A stretch of DNA of 64,000 bases from Natrinema marinum (GTDB lineage Archaea > Halobacteriota > Halobacteria > Halobacteriales > Natrialbaceae), in assembly GCF_024296685.1 (NCBI RefSeq), contig NZ_CP100763.1, positions 2,418,001-2,482,000 on the forward strand, given 5' to 3'. The stretch's first letter is position 1. Each line of letters opens with the position of its first letter. This document shows positions 44,226 through 52,089 of the stretch, in pieces. The position numbers and the translations under genes are program-made. The notes below the pieces were generated by a model, which was given only the letters and a program-made list of their open reading frames with translations, was not told where the DNA came from and did not search any database.

Positions 44226-45556
44226 TTTCGACCGGCGTCGTCACGGCTGCGCGAGTGACCCACGACAGCGGGTGCGTCGACCAACTCGCCGCCGCTAGCC
44301 CCGAGAGTCAGGGCGCCGCCGTGACGGAGCTTCTGACCGTGCCCGACATCGAGGAGGCGTACGTCCTCTCGACGTGCAACCGAGTCGAAGCCTACGTCGT
44401 CGGCCCGGGCCACGCCGTCGGCCGGGCCGCGCTCGAGGAATTCTTCGCCGGGGTCGACGACGAGGCCGTCGTCACGACCGACCACGACGAGAGTCTGCGC
44501 CACCTGTTGCGAGTCGCCGCCGGCCTCGAGTCGGTGATCCTCGGCGAAGACCAGATCATCGGACAGGTCAGGACCGCCTACGAGGATGCCCGCGACGCCG
44601 GCGGCATCGGCTCGATGCTCGAGGCCGCGGTGACGAAGGCGATCCACGTCGGCGAACGCGCCCGCACCGAGACGACGATCAACGAGGGCGTCGTCTCGCT
44701 GGGCTCGGCCGCGACGCGCCGCGCCGCTCAGGAGATCGACCTCGAGGGAGCGACCGCGCTGGTCGTGGGCGCCGGTGAGATGGGCCAACTCGCCGCCCGC
44801 AGCCTCGCGGCCGCCGGCGTCGACGAACTCGTCGTCGCCAACCGAACCGTCGCCCACGCCGACCACCTCGTCGACGACGTCGACGGCGAGGCCGACGCTC
44901 GAGCCGCGCCGCTCGAGGCCCTCGAGACCGTCGCGACCCGCGCCGACGTGGTCATCGCGGCGACCGACAGCGAGGAGCCGGTCATCGAACCGCGCCATCT
45001 CGAGTGTGGCGACGGAGCCGATCAGGTGATCGTCGACCTCGGCCAGCCCCGCGACGTCGCACCGTCGACCGGCGCGTTGCCCGCAGTCCGGGTCTTCGAT
45101 CTGGACGACCTCGAGTCGATCACCGCCGAGACGCGCGAACAGCGCGCCGATGCCGCCCGCGAGGTCGAGACGATGATCGACCGCGAGTTCGACCTGCTCG
45201 CGGAACAGTACAAGCGCGCTCGCGCCGACGAGGCCATCGCCGCGATGTACGAGTCCGCCGAGCGGATCAAAGAACGGGAGGTCGAGACGGCGCTGTCGCG
45301 ACTCGACGGCGACGACGTCTCCGACGAACAACGCGAGGTCGTCGAAGCGATGGCCGACTCGCTGGTCAACCAGTTGCTCGCGCCGCCGACCAAGAGCCTG
45401 CGGGAGGCGGCGGCCGAGGACGACTGGAGCACCATCCACACCGCGCTCCAGTTGTTCGATCCAGAGTTCGGCGCGGACGACGGCCCGTTCGCGCCGCCGT
45501 CGATGGCCGCCGTCTCGAACGGCGAACGAGGGATCGGCGCGACCGACGACGACTGA
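44222..45556 (+). CDS. hemA: Glutamyl-tRNA reductase
   Basis: A 444-residue enzyme that reduces glutamyl-tRNA to glutamate-1-semialdehyde with NADPH, the first committed step of tetrapyrrole synthesis. The catalytic Cys52 lies in VLSTCNRVEAYVV, SVILGEDQIIGQVR is the second conserved block, and ALVVGAGEMGQLAARSL binds NADPH. The C-terminal dimerisation domain (about 300-420) is followed by an acidic tail. GTG start, overlapping the preceding stop codon, is clear from context. In haloarchaea this usually needs HemL, which is not here. Confidence 0.96.
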   Translation: MISTGVVTAARVTHDSGCVDQLAAASPESQGAAVTELLTVPDIEEAYVLSTCNRVEAYVVGPGHAVGRAALEEFFAGVDDEAVVTTDHDESLRHLLRVAAGLESVILGEDQIIGQVRTAYEDARDAGGIGSMLEAAVTKAIHVGERARTETTINEGVVSLGSAATRRAAQEIDLEGATALVVGAGEMGQLAARSLAAAGVDELVVANRTVAHADHLVDDVDGEADARAAPLEALETVATRADVVIAATDSEEPVIEPRHLECGDGADQVIVDLGQPRDVAPSTGALPAVRVFDLDDLESITAETREQRADAAREVETMIDREFDLLAEQYKRARADEAIAAMYESAERIKEREVETALSRLDGDDVSDEQREVVEAMADSLVNQLLAPPTKSLREAAAEDDWSTIHTALQLFDPEFGADDGPFAPPSMAAVSNGERGIGATDDD

Positions 45557-45690
45557 GCGCCGGTGCTCGCGTCTGTTTTCGCGTACTCCGTGTGGTGCGT
45601 ACGGGTAGCCACCGTTCACAGGACATAGAGCGCCGCCGCTGACGCGTATCGGGACTGGAAAACCCTACCCAGTATCGGTCGAAAGACGGG

Positions 45691-46023
45691 TTACCGACCC
45701 GGCGCGCCGTACTCGACGTGGACCGTCGGGACGCTCGCAGAGTCGGGCGCTTCGTTGCCGTTCCAGTCGACGAGTCGGACGTTGGCCATCTGGCCGGAAA
45801 AGCGGAAGCGCTGGACGCCCACGTCGATCGCTCCTTCGGCGACGCCGCCAGCGATCACGGTCCCCTCGGCCATCGGGTCATCGACGAGCATCTCGAGGTC
45901 GCCATCGACGGCGATCTCGAAGTTCGACGGGACGCCTCGGCCGACGATCGTGACGAGATTCGGTAGTTGACTGTCGTTCGCAGCTGCATCAGTATCGTTC
46001 TGTACCGGCGTATCGCGTGCCAT
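45691..46023 (-). CDS. Haloarchaeal conserved protein, unknown function
   Basis: A 110-residue protein beginning MARDTPVQNDTDAAANDSQL, then a beta-rich part (LVTIVGRGVPSNFEIAVDGDL; FRFSGQMANVRLVDWNGNEAP). No signal peptide or membrane span. The all-beta pattern with glycine turns suggests a small sandwich. I do not recognise the family. It is convergent with hemA and divergent from the pseudogene at 46153. Confidence 0.7.
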   Translation of the reverse strand: MARDTPVQNDTDAAANDSQLPNLVTIVGRGVPSNFEIAVDGDLEMLVDDPMAEGTVIAGGVAEGAIDVGVQRFRFSGQMANVRLVDWNGNEAPDSASVPTVHVEYGAPGR

Positions 46024-46152
46024 GCTTCGATAAGCCGAGCATCCCGGCATAAGCTTTCCTGTCGAAATAATGGTAAGATGGCGTGAATACGGCGAAACGG
46101 TTACCAGTCGCAGCCACCGGTGGCTGCCCGGCCAACGGTTACACGAAACGGC

Positions 46153-46427
46153 GTGGCCGGGGGGATCCGACTGCTCGAGTTGTATCAGGCCGAGGGCTGT
46201 CCACACAGCGAGCAGGTTCGCGAGAAACTGACGGCGCTCGGCGTCTCGGACGTGATCCACAATCCGCGACGGCCCGGGAGCGACGGCGAGGGACGAAACG
46301 AGTTGACCAAGCGGGCGATGATCGACATCGGTGGCGAGGACGCGATCCCGTTCCTCGTCGATACTGACCGGAGGACTCGCGCTACGAGAGCGACGAGAGC
46401 GTCGACTATCTAGACCGTCACTACGGC
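46153..46427 (+). pseudogene. Glutaredoxin/GST-N-like gene broken by a frameshift
   Basis: The first frame reads LLELYQAEGCPHSEQVREKL and, further on, IGGEDAIPFLVDTD, a thioredoxin-fold protein with a CPHS active site. After about 46368 that frame turns into junk and stops, while the -1/+2 frame continues with YESDESVDYLDRHYG, the expected C-terminus (its last codons at 46383-46427). The break lies at about 46369-46371. No ATG precedes the domain; GTG 46153 or ATC at 46165 (possibly a lost ATG) are the candidate starts. The second frame also lacks a nearby stop. It is either a pseudogene or a sequencing error. Confidence 0.72.
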
Positions 46428-46447
46428 TGCTCCGGCGGAGTTCCCGG

Positions 46448-46645
46448 TCAGTCGCTCGAGGGGACGAGGTCGCGAACGAAGAGTTCGCCAGGGATGTCGG
46501 GCGTCGTCGGACGCACCGCCGACTCGCGCGAGTCGATCGTATGTCCCGTCTCGACGTGGTGTTCGATCGCCGCACGGGAGCGGGCGCGCTGAGAGGGCAG
46601 GTCCGTCGAATCCGCGCTCCAGTCGCAGTCGAGGCAGTACTTCAT
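46448..46645 (-). CDS. Small zinc-finger-like protein
   Basis: A 65-residue protein, MKYCLDCDWSADSTD, with Cys4-x2-Cys7 and, 20 residues later, AIEHHVETGHTID carrying His residues spaced like a C2H2 finger. Small zinc-finger proteins of this type are common in haloarchaea. Its ATG overlaps the stop of the HalOD1 gene by 4 bp (46642-46645), so the two are co-expressed. Confidence 0.72.
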   Translation of the reverse strand: MKYCLDCDWSADSTDLPSQRARSRAAIEHHVETGHTIDSRESAVRPTTPDIPGELFVRDLVPSSD

Positions 46646-46950
46646 CGTGCGTCCGTCTCCGGCCCCACTCCTGAATCCTTTTCGGTGTCGGGGTCGTCCC
46701 CGAGGCCGACGCTGCCGTCGCTGCCGACGCGGACCCGATAGTCGTGAAACCGAAACGTAACCGTGCCGGTCGCCCGGTCGCCGGTCATCGTCGGCTCGAA
46801 CAGCGCGTCCAGTGCCGCCGGATCGATCGAGTCGTGTAGCGGTGGCGACACCTCGAACGGATCGATCCCCTCTCGAGCCGCGACGGCTTCCACGACGCGG
46901 ATCGACACCGGCCCCCGCTTCGACGTCGCGTTCGATGTGCGGAAATCCAT
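46642..46950 (-). CDS. HalOD1 output-domain protein
   Basis: A 102-residue protein. Residues about 13-85 (VSIRVVEAVAAREGIDPFEV; PPLHDSIDPAALDALFEP; GTVTFRFHDYRVRVGSDG) match HalOD1, a haloarchaeal domain often found at the C-terminus of signalling proteins or alone. The acidic tail is disordered. It is followed directly by the zinc-finger-like gene (4-bp overlap). Its target is unknown. The long upstream extension to 47097 is noncoding in quality. Confidence 0.83.
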   Translation of the reverse strand: MDFRTSNATSKRGPVSIRVVEAVAAREGIDPFEVSPPLHDSIDPAALDALFEPTMTGDRATGTVTFRFHDYRVRVGSDGSVGLGDDPDTEKDSGVGPETDAR

Positions 46951-47189
46951 TAGCCGTACAAGACTACCTAAGCAGATAAATGAAGTGGTATTTTGCGTTT
47001 CGACTCGACGGCAGAAAATCTGTATTCTGGCCGAGCAACGTGAAACGAGATACCGCAGGGGTGGATCCCGAGGGCGGCAGCTGAGCAAAACGCTCACTCC
47101 ACACGCGAGCCGTCGTCGTGATCCGAACCGACGTGATCGAACGGGCGGCTGTGCTCTGATCGAAGTAACTCCGACGTGTCAACCTCGAG

Positions 47190-47432
47190 TCAGATGGAAT
47201 CCAGTTTCTCGGCAGCGGTTTCGATATCGTCGGCATCCATACCGACGACTTCGACATGGACACTCTGTGACCCGGTCAGGAGTTCGTGCGCGCCGACGAC
47301 GTTCGGAACCGAGATCACGCGCTCACAGAGGCGCGTTCACTCGGCGACGGGTGCGGTACAGACAAACAGGAAATGGTGCGGTGCGCCGGCGGCTTCGAAG
47401 TCGATCACCGGCGCCAGAGGTGAGCCAAGCGG
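47190..47432 (-). pseudogene. C-terminal remnant of Lrp/AsnC-type regulator with an in-frame TGA
   Basis: Directly behind the HAD stop codon, the same reading frame gives APVIDFEAAGAPHHFLFVCT, then APVAE, a TGA at 47339-47337, TRLCERVISVPNVVGAHELL and TGSQSVHVEVVGMD, ending KLDSI with a TGA at 47192-47190. This is the ligand-binding (RAM-like) half of a haloarchaeal Lrp/AsnC regulator. The internal TGA is one C-to-T change from CGA. The DNA-binding half is missing because the frame begins where the HAD gene ends. It looks like a decayed gene left after a deletion. Confidence 0.75.
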
Positions 47433-48068
47433 TCAGTACAGTTCGTCGAACGACTCGACGCGATAGTCGCCGAGGACACACTGACCGCGGCGCTCGTGGC
47501 CGAGGCGTTCGACGTGGATCGCGTCGAGGCCGGCGTTCCACGCCGCCCCAACGTCGCAGGCACCGTCGCCCGCGAGCACGCCGCGATGACCGTTGTGGCC
47601 GACGCCGAGATCGGTCATGACGCGCTCGACGGGGTTCGGATCGGGTTTCCAACCCGTCTCCTCGGTACAGCACAGTTGCGCATCGAACCAGTCGCCGATT
47701 CCGAGGTGATCCAGCACCGGCTCGGCGAGGAACTCCTGGCAGTGGGTGACCAGCCCGACCGGTTCCTCGAGGTCGGCGACGAACGCGGCGTCGTCGTGGA
47801 GGTAGGTCTGTTCGGCGCGAACCAGCGGATCCTCTTCCTCGTGGAACGCCGTCCAGAACGCCCCGGGATCGACGCCCCACGCCTCGAGTTGGCGGTCCCG
47901 GGAGCCGGTCAGGCCGTGCCAGAGGATCTCAGCCTCTCGGTCGGTAAACCCGCGGCCGAGCCGGTCGCCGACCCGGTCGAACACCGACCGCGTGTAGGAC
48001 CACTCGACGTCGACGAGCGTGCCGTCGAGGTCGAGCAGCCAGAAGTCGTAGTCGGGCTCGGAGGCCAT
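47433..48068 (-). CDS. HAD-superfamily hydrolase
   Basis: A 211-residue phosphatase-like enzyme. Motif I is FWLLDLDGTLVDVEW with nucleophile Asp13 and Asp15, motif II is the Thr in VGLVTHCQEF, the Lys of motif III is in TGWKPDPNP, and LAGDGACDVGAAWNAG is motif IV. It belongs to the phosphoglycolate-phosphatase/beta-phosphoglucomutase group; the substrate is unknown. The ATG at 48068 (MASEPDYDFW) is used; an upstream MSP- start is possible. The stop codon is immediately followed by the Lrp remnant. Confidence 0.9.
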   Translation of the reverse strand: MASEPDYDFWLLDLDGTLVDVEWSYTRSVFDRVGDRLGRGFTDREAEILWHGLTGSRDRQLEAWGVDPGAFWTAFHEEEDPLVRAEQTYLHDDAAFVADLEEPVGLVTHCQEFLAEPVLDHLGIGDWFDAQLCCTEETGWKPDPNPVERVMTDLGVGHNGHRGVLAGDGACDVGAAWNAGLDAIHVERLGHERRGQCVLGDYRVESFDELY

Positions 48069-48172
48069 CGGGGACAGGAATACGTGGTTCTCGAGTAAAT
48101 GCCTATCGGCTGGGCGACAGCCGGCCGTCGGCCGACGAGCGACCCGTCGACGGGACTGCCGGCCGAGCGCGA

Positions 48173-49144
48173 TCAATCGGCTGTCGGCCGCACCCGCTCC
48201 GCGTACTCGGCGACGATCGGCTCGTCGGCGGGGCGGAACTCCCCGGTCCAGACCGTGTCCGGGTCGATCTCACCCTCGAGCAGCGCCGTCTCCGAGAGCG
48301 TCTCGCCGAGGCGACGCCAGCGGGCCGGGTCCTGTGCCCCCCAGCCGTGCTCCCGGACGTACGGGGTGAACTGGAGCCGGTGGGCGGCGGTCTCGAATTT
48401 GAGCCGCTCGATCTCCCGGTTGCGCTCGAGCGTGGCGTTCCGGCCGACGAGCACGTCGACGGCGCGGTCGGGGTCGCGGGTCGCGACGGCCCAGCCGCGG
48501 GCGGTCGCCCGGAGGAACGAGCGGACCGTCTCCGGCTGTTCGTCCGCGAACGCGGGGCTCGTGACGAGCGTCATGCCGTAGATCTCGAGGGAGTCGCCGA
48601 TCGGGAGTTCGTCGGGGGTACGGTCGTGCTCGCGGCCGATCTCGATCCCGTTGGTGACGACGCCGACCGCAGCGTCGACCGTGCCGTCTATCACTTTGTG
48701 CTGGACGCGGTGGTGGGTGTGGGGGTCGACCTGGAGCAGGTCGACTTCGTCGCGGATCCCGGCGTTCTCGAGTAGTTGGGCCGTCAGAATGCGCGTCTTC
48801 GTCGCGGAAGGCGCGACGGTCCGGCCCGCCAGCTGTTCGGGTTCGGACAGTTTTCCGCCGAAGACGTCCCGCAGCGTGTAGACGGCGGCCGGCGTCTTCT
48901 GGGTGACCGCCGCGACCGCCAGTGGGTCGAACCCCTCGCTCTGTTTCGCGAGGACGGCGCTCGCGCCGGCCAGCGCGATATCCGCGTCGCCGGTGGCGGC
49001 ACGTTCGGCCGCGTAGGGCGAGCCGTGGCCCTCGACGAACTGGACCTCGAGGCCCTCGTCCTCGTAGAACCCTTCCTCGCGCGCGAGGAAGTACGGCGAC
49101 TGGAAGCCGTTTGGTTCCCAGTTGAGTTGGAACGTGAGCGTCAC
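48173..49144 (-). CDS. NMT1/THI5-like binding-protein-fold protein, third of the triplet
   Basis: A 323-residue protein with GTG start, VTLTFQLNWEPNGFQSPYFL, and no signal peptide or lipobox. YAAERAATGDADIALAGASA and AVAAVTQKTPAAVYTLRDV match NMT1-type binding proteins (pyrimidine-precursor, taurine or nitrate type). Cytoplasmic members of this fold can be enzymes, for example THI5-type pyrimidine synthases, but the Cys-rich metal motif of THI5 is not visible here. Its GTG overlaps the TGA of the preceding gene (49141-49144). No permease or ATPase is linked. Function open. Confidence 0.8.
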   Translation of the reverse strand: MTLTFQLNWEPNGFQSPYFLAREEGFYEDEGLEVQFVEGHGSPYAAERAATGDADIALAGASAVLAKQSEGFDPLAVAAVTQKTPAAVYTLRDVFGGKLSEPEQLAGRTVAPSATKTRILTAQLLENAGIRDEVDLLQVDPHTHHRVQHKVIDGTVDAAVGVVTNGIEIGREHDRTPDELPIGDSLEIYGMTLVTSPAFADEQPETVRSFLRATARGWAVATRDPDRAVDVLVGRNATLERNREIERLKFETAAHRLQFTPYVREHGWGAQDPARWRRLGETLSETALLEGEIDPDTVWTGEFRPADEPIVAEYAERVRPTAD

Positions 49145-50151
49145 GCTTCCACCTCGAGATCCGTCCGGAACAACCCCTCGGGCAGTTCGTCGACGCCCAG
49201 CGCGTCCGCACCGGCGACGGCCTTGAGTCGGTCGAACAGCCGCTCCATCCCCGCGACGGTCGAGGCGTCCCAGTCGGGGACGACCATCGCGCGCCACCGA
49301 TCGCGGACGGCCCGGATGACGGCGGGATCGTCTTCGTACATGAGCTGCGCGCCGATCTCCTTCCAGAGGTCGTCGTCGCGCTGTAAGCGCTCGACGGCGT
49401 CCCGGTAGGCACCCTGAAACCCGCGAACAGCGTCGGGGTGATCGGCCAGGTACGCCTCGCTCGTCAGGAACGTCGAGACGGGGATCGGTCGGTCGCCGTC
49501 GGTATCGGCCAGGCGACCGACCAGCCGCGACATCGGGAGCACCTCCCGGTAGGGGCCGGTCTCGACGATCTCCGGAATGATCTGCCAGAACTGGAGGACA
49601 GCGTCGACCTCGCCGTCGCGGAGCAGTCGAGTGAGTTCGACCTTCGAGCCGGCCTCGACCGGCGTCGCCGTCTCGTCGGGATCGAAGCCGTGGAACTCCC
49701 GACAGGCCGCCCGGACGAGGATCCAGTTCTTGTCGAGTCGCCTGACGACGCCGATGCGGCGCCCGGAGAGGTCCGCGAGACCCTCGATCGGCGACTCGTC
49801 CGGCGCGACGAGGCCGCCGACCGTCTGCCCGTAGGGGTGGAAGGCGACGATCGGCGCGCCGTCGGCGCGCTCGCGGGCCGTCGAGACGTAGTCGATGTCG
49901 ATCAGGTCGGCGTCGCCCTCCTGAAGTTTCGCCTCGACGGTCTCGAGGCCGGACTCGAGTTCGTCGGAGACCAGTCGCAAGTCGAGGTGGAAGCCGTGGT
50001 CGTGGTCGTAACCGAAGCGCGTGATCGTATAGAGCAGGTACCGGGGGCTGCCGTTGTGCTCGAACCGCGCGCGCAACACCGGTCGGTCGCCGGGGTCGCC
50101 CTGGCACTCGTCGATGGCGGCCTGTTGGGAATCGATGTCGATGTCGGTCAT
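49141..50151 (-). CDS. NMT1-like binding-protein-fold protein, second of the triplet
   Basis: A 336-residue soluble protein beginning MTDIDIDSQQAAIDECQGDP. There is no signal peptide. ADLIDIDYVSTARERADGAP, the SGRRIGVVRRLDKNWILV block and DAVLQFWQIIPEIVETG match type II binding-protein folds of the NMT1/TauA class. It starts 29 bases after the first gene of the triplet and overlaps the third by 4 bp. Together the three are probably one operon acting on one small molecule. It could be an enzyme or a cytoplasmic carrier. Confidence 0.8.
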   Translation of the reverse strand: MTDIDIDSQQAAIDECQGDPGDRPVLRARFEHNGSPRYLLYTITRFGYDHDHGFHLDLRLVSDELESGLETVEAKLQEGDADLIDIDYVSTARERADGAPIVAFHPYGQTVGGLVAPDESPIEGLADLSGRRIGVVRRLDKNWILVRAACREFHGFDPDETATPVEAGSKVELTRLLRDGEVDAVLQFWQIIPEIVETGPYREVLPMSRLVGRLADTDGDRPIPVSTFLTSEAYLADHPDAVRGFQGAYRDAVERLQRDDDLWKEIGAQLMYEDDPAVIRAVRDRWRAMVVPDWDASTVAGMERLFDRLKAVAGADALGVDELPEGLFRTDLEVEA

Positions 50152-50180
50152 TGTGATGGGTGTCGCTGGTTGGGAATCGG

Positions 50181-51074
50181 TCAGAGTGGCGCGACGATAT
50201 CGTCGATCGTCGCGTCCCCGTCGAGCAGGTCGCGGGCCTGCATCCACGCGAGGTGGTCGTCGAGTTCGTCGCGGTCGACGGGGTCGGGCACCTCGTAGCG
50301 CGGCACGGTGAGATCCTCGCGGACGGCAGCCACGTCGACCTCGTCGAACAGGGCCGGCGCGATCGATTCCTCCGCTTCGAGCATCTCGAGGTAGGTGTCC
50401 CGGAACGCGTCCGGCTCGGCGTTGATGTCGGCGACCGCGCGTTCGTAAGCGCACAGGAACGCCTCGAGCAGGTCGCGGTCGACCGCGTCGCTCCCGACGA
50501 TCCCCATGTGGTTGTCGTACTCGAGGAGTCGCCGGAAGCCGAGGTGATCGGCCAGCGTGCTGTGGGGGTCGATGAGCGTCACGGCGTCGACCCGGCCCTC
50601 GGAGAGCGCCCGGAGCCGATCGGTCGGCATCCCGCAGCCGACGAGGTCGACCGCGTCGGGGGGAACGTGCTCCTCAATGGCCTTTCTGGCAGTGTACTCC
50701 TGACCGGTCCGCAGGTTGACGCCGACCGGCACGTCGGCGAGGTCGGCCGGCGTCTCGAGGTCGGAATCGGGCCGAGTGAAGACGGTATAGGGGAGTTCGG
50801 CGAAGGTACCGTTCGCGACGATGCGCCCGTCGTCCATCTCCCACGTCCGGCGGATGCTCTCCCACTTGCAGATGGGATAGAGGTCCACGTCGTAGTCCTC
50901 GGTCAGCGTCTCCTCGGCGGGGATATACTTTACCTCCACATCGCGTCGGTCGCGCTCGATTAGATCGACCGCGAGCCCCTCTTCGCGGAAGTACCCCCGT
51001 TCGCTCGCCACCGTCTGGGGTAGCATGAACGAGAAGGGGAGGTGGAACAGCCGAACCGATTGGTGTGCTAACAT
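50181..51074 (-). CDS. NMT1-like binding-protein-fold protein, first of the triplet
   Basis: A 297-residue protein, MLAHQSVRLFHLPFSFMLPQ at the start, then VASERGYFREEGLAVDLIE, the usual opening of NMT1-type binding domains. The start is not a signal peptide: it is short and moderately hydrophobic with no cleavage or lipobox motif. Further blocks are ADLADVPVGVNLRTGQEYTA and GRVDAVTLIDPHSTLADHLG. It is first in the operon; its TATA-like element (minus strand GTTTTAAG, 51099-51106) is about 25-32 bases before the ATG. Substrate and reaction unknown. Confidence 0.8.
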   Translation of the reverse strand: MLAHQSVRLFHLPFSFMLPQTVASERGYFREEGLAVDLIERDRRDVEVKYIPAEETLTEDYDVDLYPICKWESIRRTWEMDDGRIVANGTFAELPYTVFTRPDSDLETPADLADVPVGVNLRTGQEYTARKAIEEHVPPDAVDLVGCGMPTDRLRALSEGRVDAVTLIDPHSTLADHLGFRRLLEYDNHMGIVGSDAVDRDLLEAFLCAYERAVADINAEPDAFRDTYLEMLEAEESIAPALFDEVDVAAVREDLTVPRYEVPDPVDRDELDDHLAWMQARDLLDGDATIDDIVAPL

Positions 51075-51102
51075 GGGACAATCGACACCGAAGAGGGGCT
51101 TA

Positions 51103-51123
51103 AAACGTTTCCATGATACGTTT
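51103..51123. promoter_or_regulatory. Candidate shared operator between divergent promoters
   Basis: AAACGT (51103-51108) and ACGTTT (51118-51123) flank 9 bases. The left arm overlaps the minus-strand TATA-like box of the triplet (51099-51106) and the right arm overlaps the plus-strand box TTTATC (51121-51126) of the cupin gene. One dimeric regulator bound here could control both. Confidence 0.55.
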
Positions 51124-51157
51124 ATCAGTGGCGACGTGGGGAGTGTTGACTGTTCCC

Positions 51158-51526
51158 ATGCAGCAGCTATCGACGACCCGCGCGGCGTTCGACGAGGTCG
51201 CGGACGGAGTGTACCTCGCGGACCTGCCGACGGGGCAACGAGCGGGAATGGTCTACTGGCGGATCGAATCGGGGGCGACGCTACCGGTCCACAAACACGC
51301 GAACGAGCAGATCGGGTTCGTCCTCGAGGGCGAACTCACCGCGCTCGTCGAGGGCGAGGAGTACCCCCTCGAGGCCGGCGATTCGTACCTGTTCCGGCGC
51401 AACGAGCGCCACGGCGCGGAGAACCGGACCGACGAGGACGCCGTCGGCATCGGGGTCCTCGCGCCACCGCGCGAGGAGCCCGACTGGCGACAGACGCCGT
51501 CGCGCTCGCGGGCCGACCGGGCCTGA
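51158..51526 (+). CDS. Cupin-domain protein
   Basis: A 122-residue single cupin. LPVHKHANEQIGFVLEGELTA supplies His-His-Glu metal ligands and ERHGAENRTDE the final His. It probably binds a divalent metal and either a small ligand or substrate. It is divergent from the binding-protein triplet, with promoters overlapping a shared palindrome. The leaderless ATG at 51158 fits the TATA box at 51121. It may act on or sense the same molecule as the triplet. Confidence 0.87.
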   Translation: MQQLSTTRAAFDEVADGVYLADLPTGQRAGMVYWRIESGATLPVHKHANEQIGFVLEGELTALVEGEEYPLEAGDSYLFRRNERHGAENRTDEDAVGIGVLAPPREEPDWRQTPSRSRADRA

Positions 51527-51629
51527 CGTGCTCGCGAGGTCGCCGTCTTCGGCCGCCTCGAGCCACTGCCGCGGAGTCGGCGGCCACGCCTCGGACAGCC
51601 TCTTGAGGGTTCCCGTGGTAGCCTCGCGT

Positions 51630-52058
51630 ATGGACGCCGTCGATCACATCAACGTCGACGTCGACGCGCTCGAGCCCTGCTACGAGTTCTATCGCGACAC
51701 GCTCGAACTCGAACTGGTCAGACCCCCCGAAGACTTTCAGGGCGAACACGCGATGTTCCGGGCCGGCGAGACGGTCGTCACGCTCGCCCAGACTGGTCGC
51801 GCCGAGAACTGGGACGAGCGTGGGCTCGCCCACCCGCTCGACAAGGCACACCTGGCGTTTGCCACCGACCGCGAGCGCTACGAGTCGCTGATAGACGAGG
51901 TAGACGGGCAGTTCCCGAAGCAGGGACCGTACGACTGGGACGAGTTCGAGGGGTTCTACTTCCTCGATCCGGACGGAAACCTGCTCGAGGTGATCACGTA
52001 CGACGCGCCCGACGGCGAGCGGTCGCGGCCGCTGCTCACACACGACGACGTCGAGTAA
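51630..52058 (+). CDS. VOC family protein (glyoxalase/dioxygenase fold)
   Basis: A 142-residue two-module VOC protein. MDAVDHINVDVDALEPCYEFY opens the first beta-alpha-beta-beta-beta unit, with His6 as a likely metal ligand; LDKAHLAFATDRERY and FYFLDPDGNLLEVITYD give the second His and the Glu. Members include glyoxalase I, bleomycin-resistance proteins and ring dioxygenases; this one cannot be placed exactly. Same strand as the cupin gene, 104 bases downstream. Confidence 0.87.
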   Translation: MDAVDHINVDVDALEPCYEFYRDTLELELVRPPEDFQGEHAMFRAGETVVTLAQTGRAENWDERGLAHPLDKAHLAFATDRERYESLIDEVDGQFPKQGPYDWDEFEGFYFLDPDGNLLEVITYDAPDGERSRPLLTHDDVE

Positions 52059-52089
52059 CGGACGCGGCCGGAGTCAGCGCGTCACGTCG

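Noticed and set aside
43301-45619. A 772-codon minus-strand frame
   Set aside because: Antisense to hemA and the Met8-like gene, both unambiguous.
48173-51074. Calling the triplet an ABC uptake system
   Set aside because: None of the three has an export signal and no permease or ATPase is adjacent.
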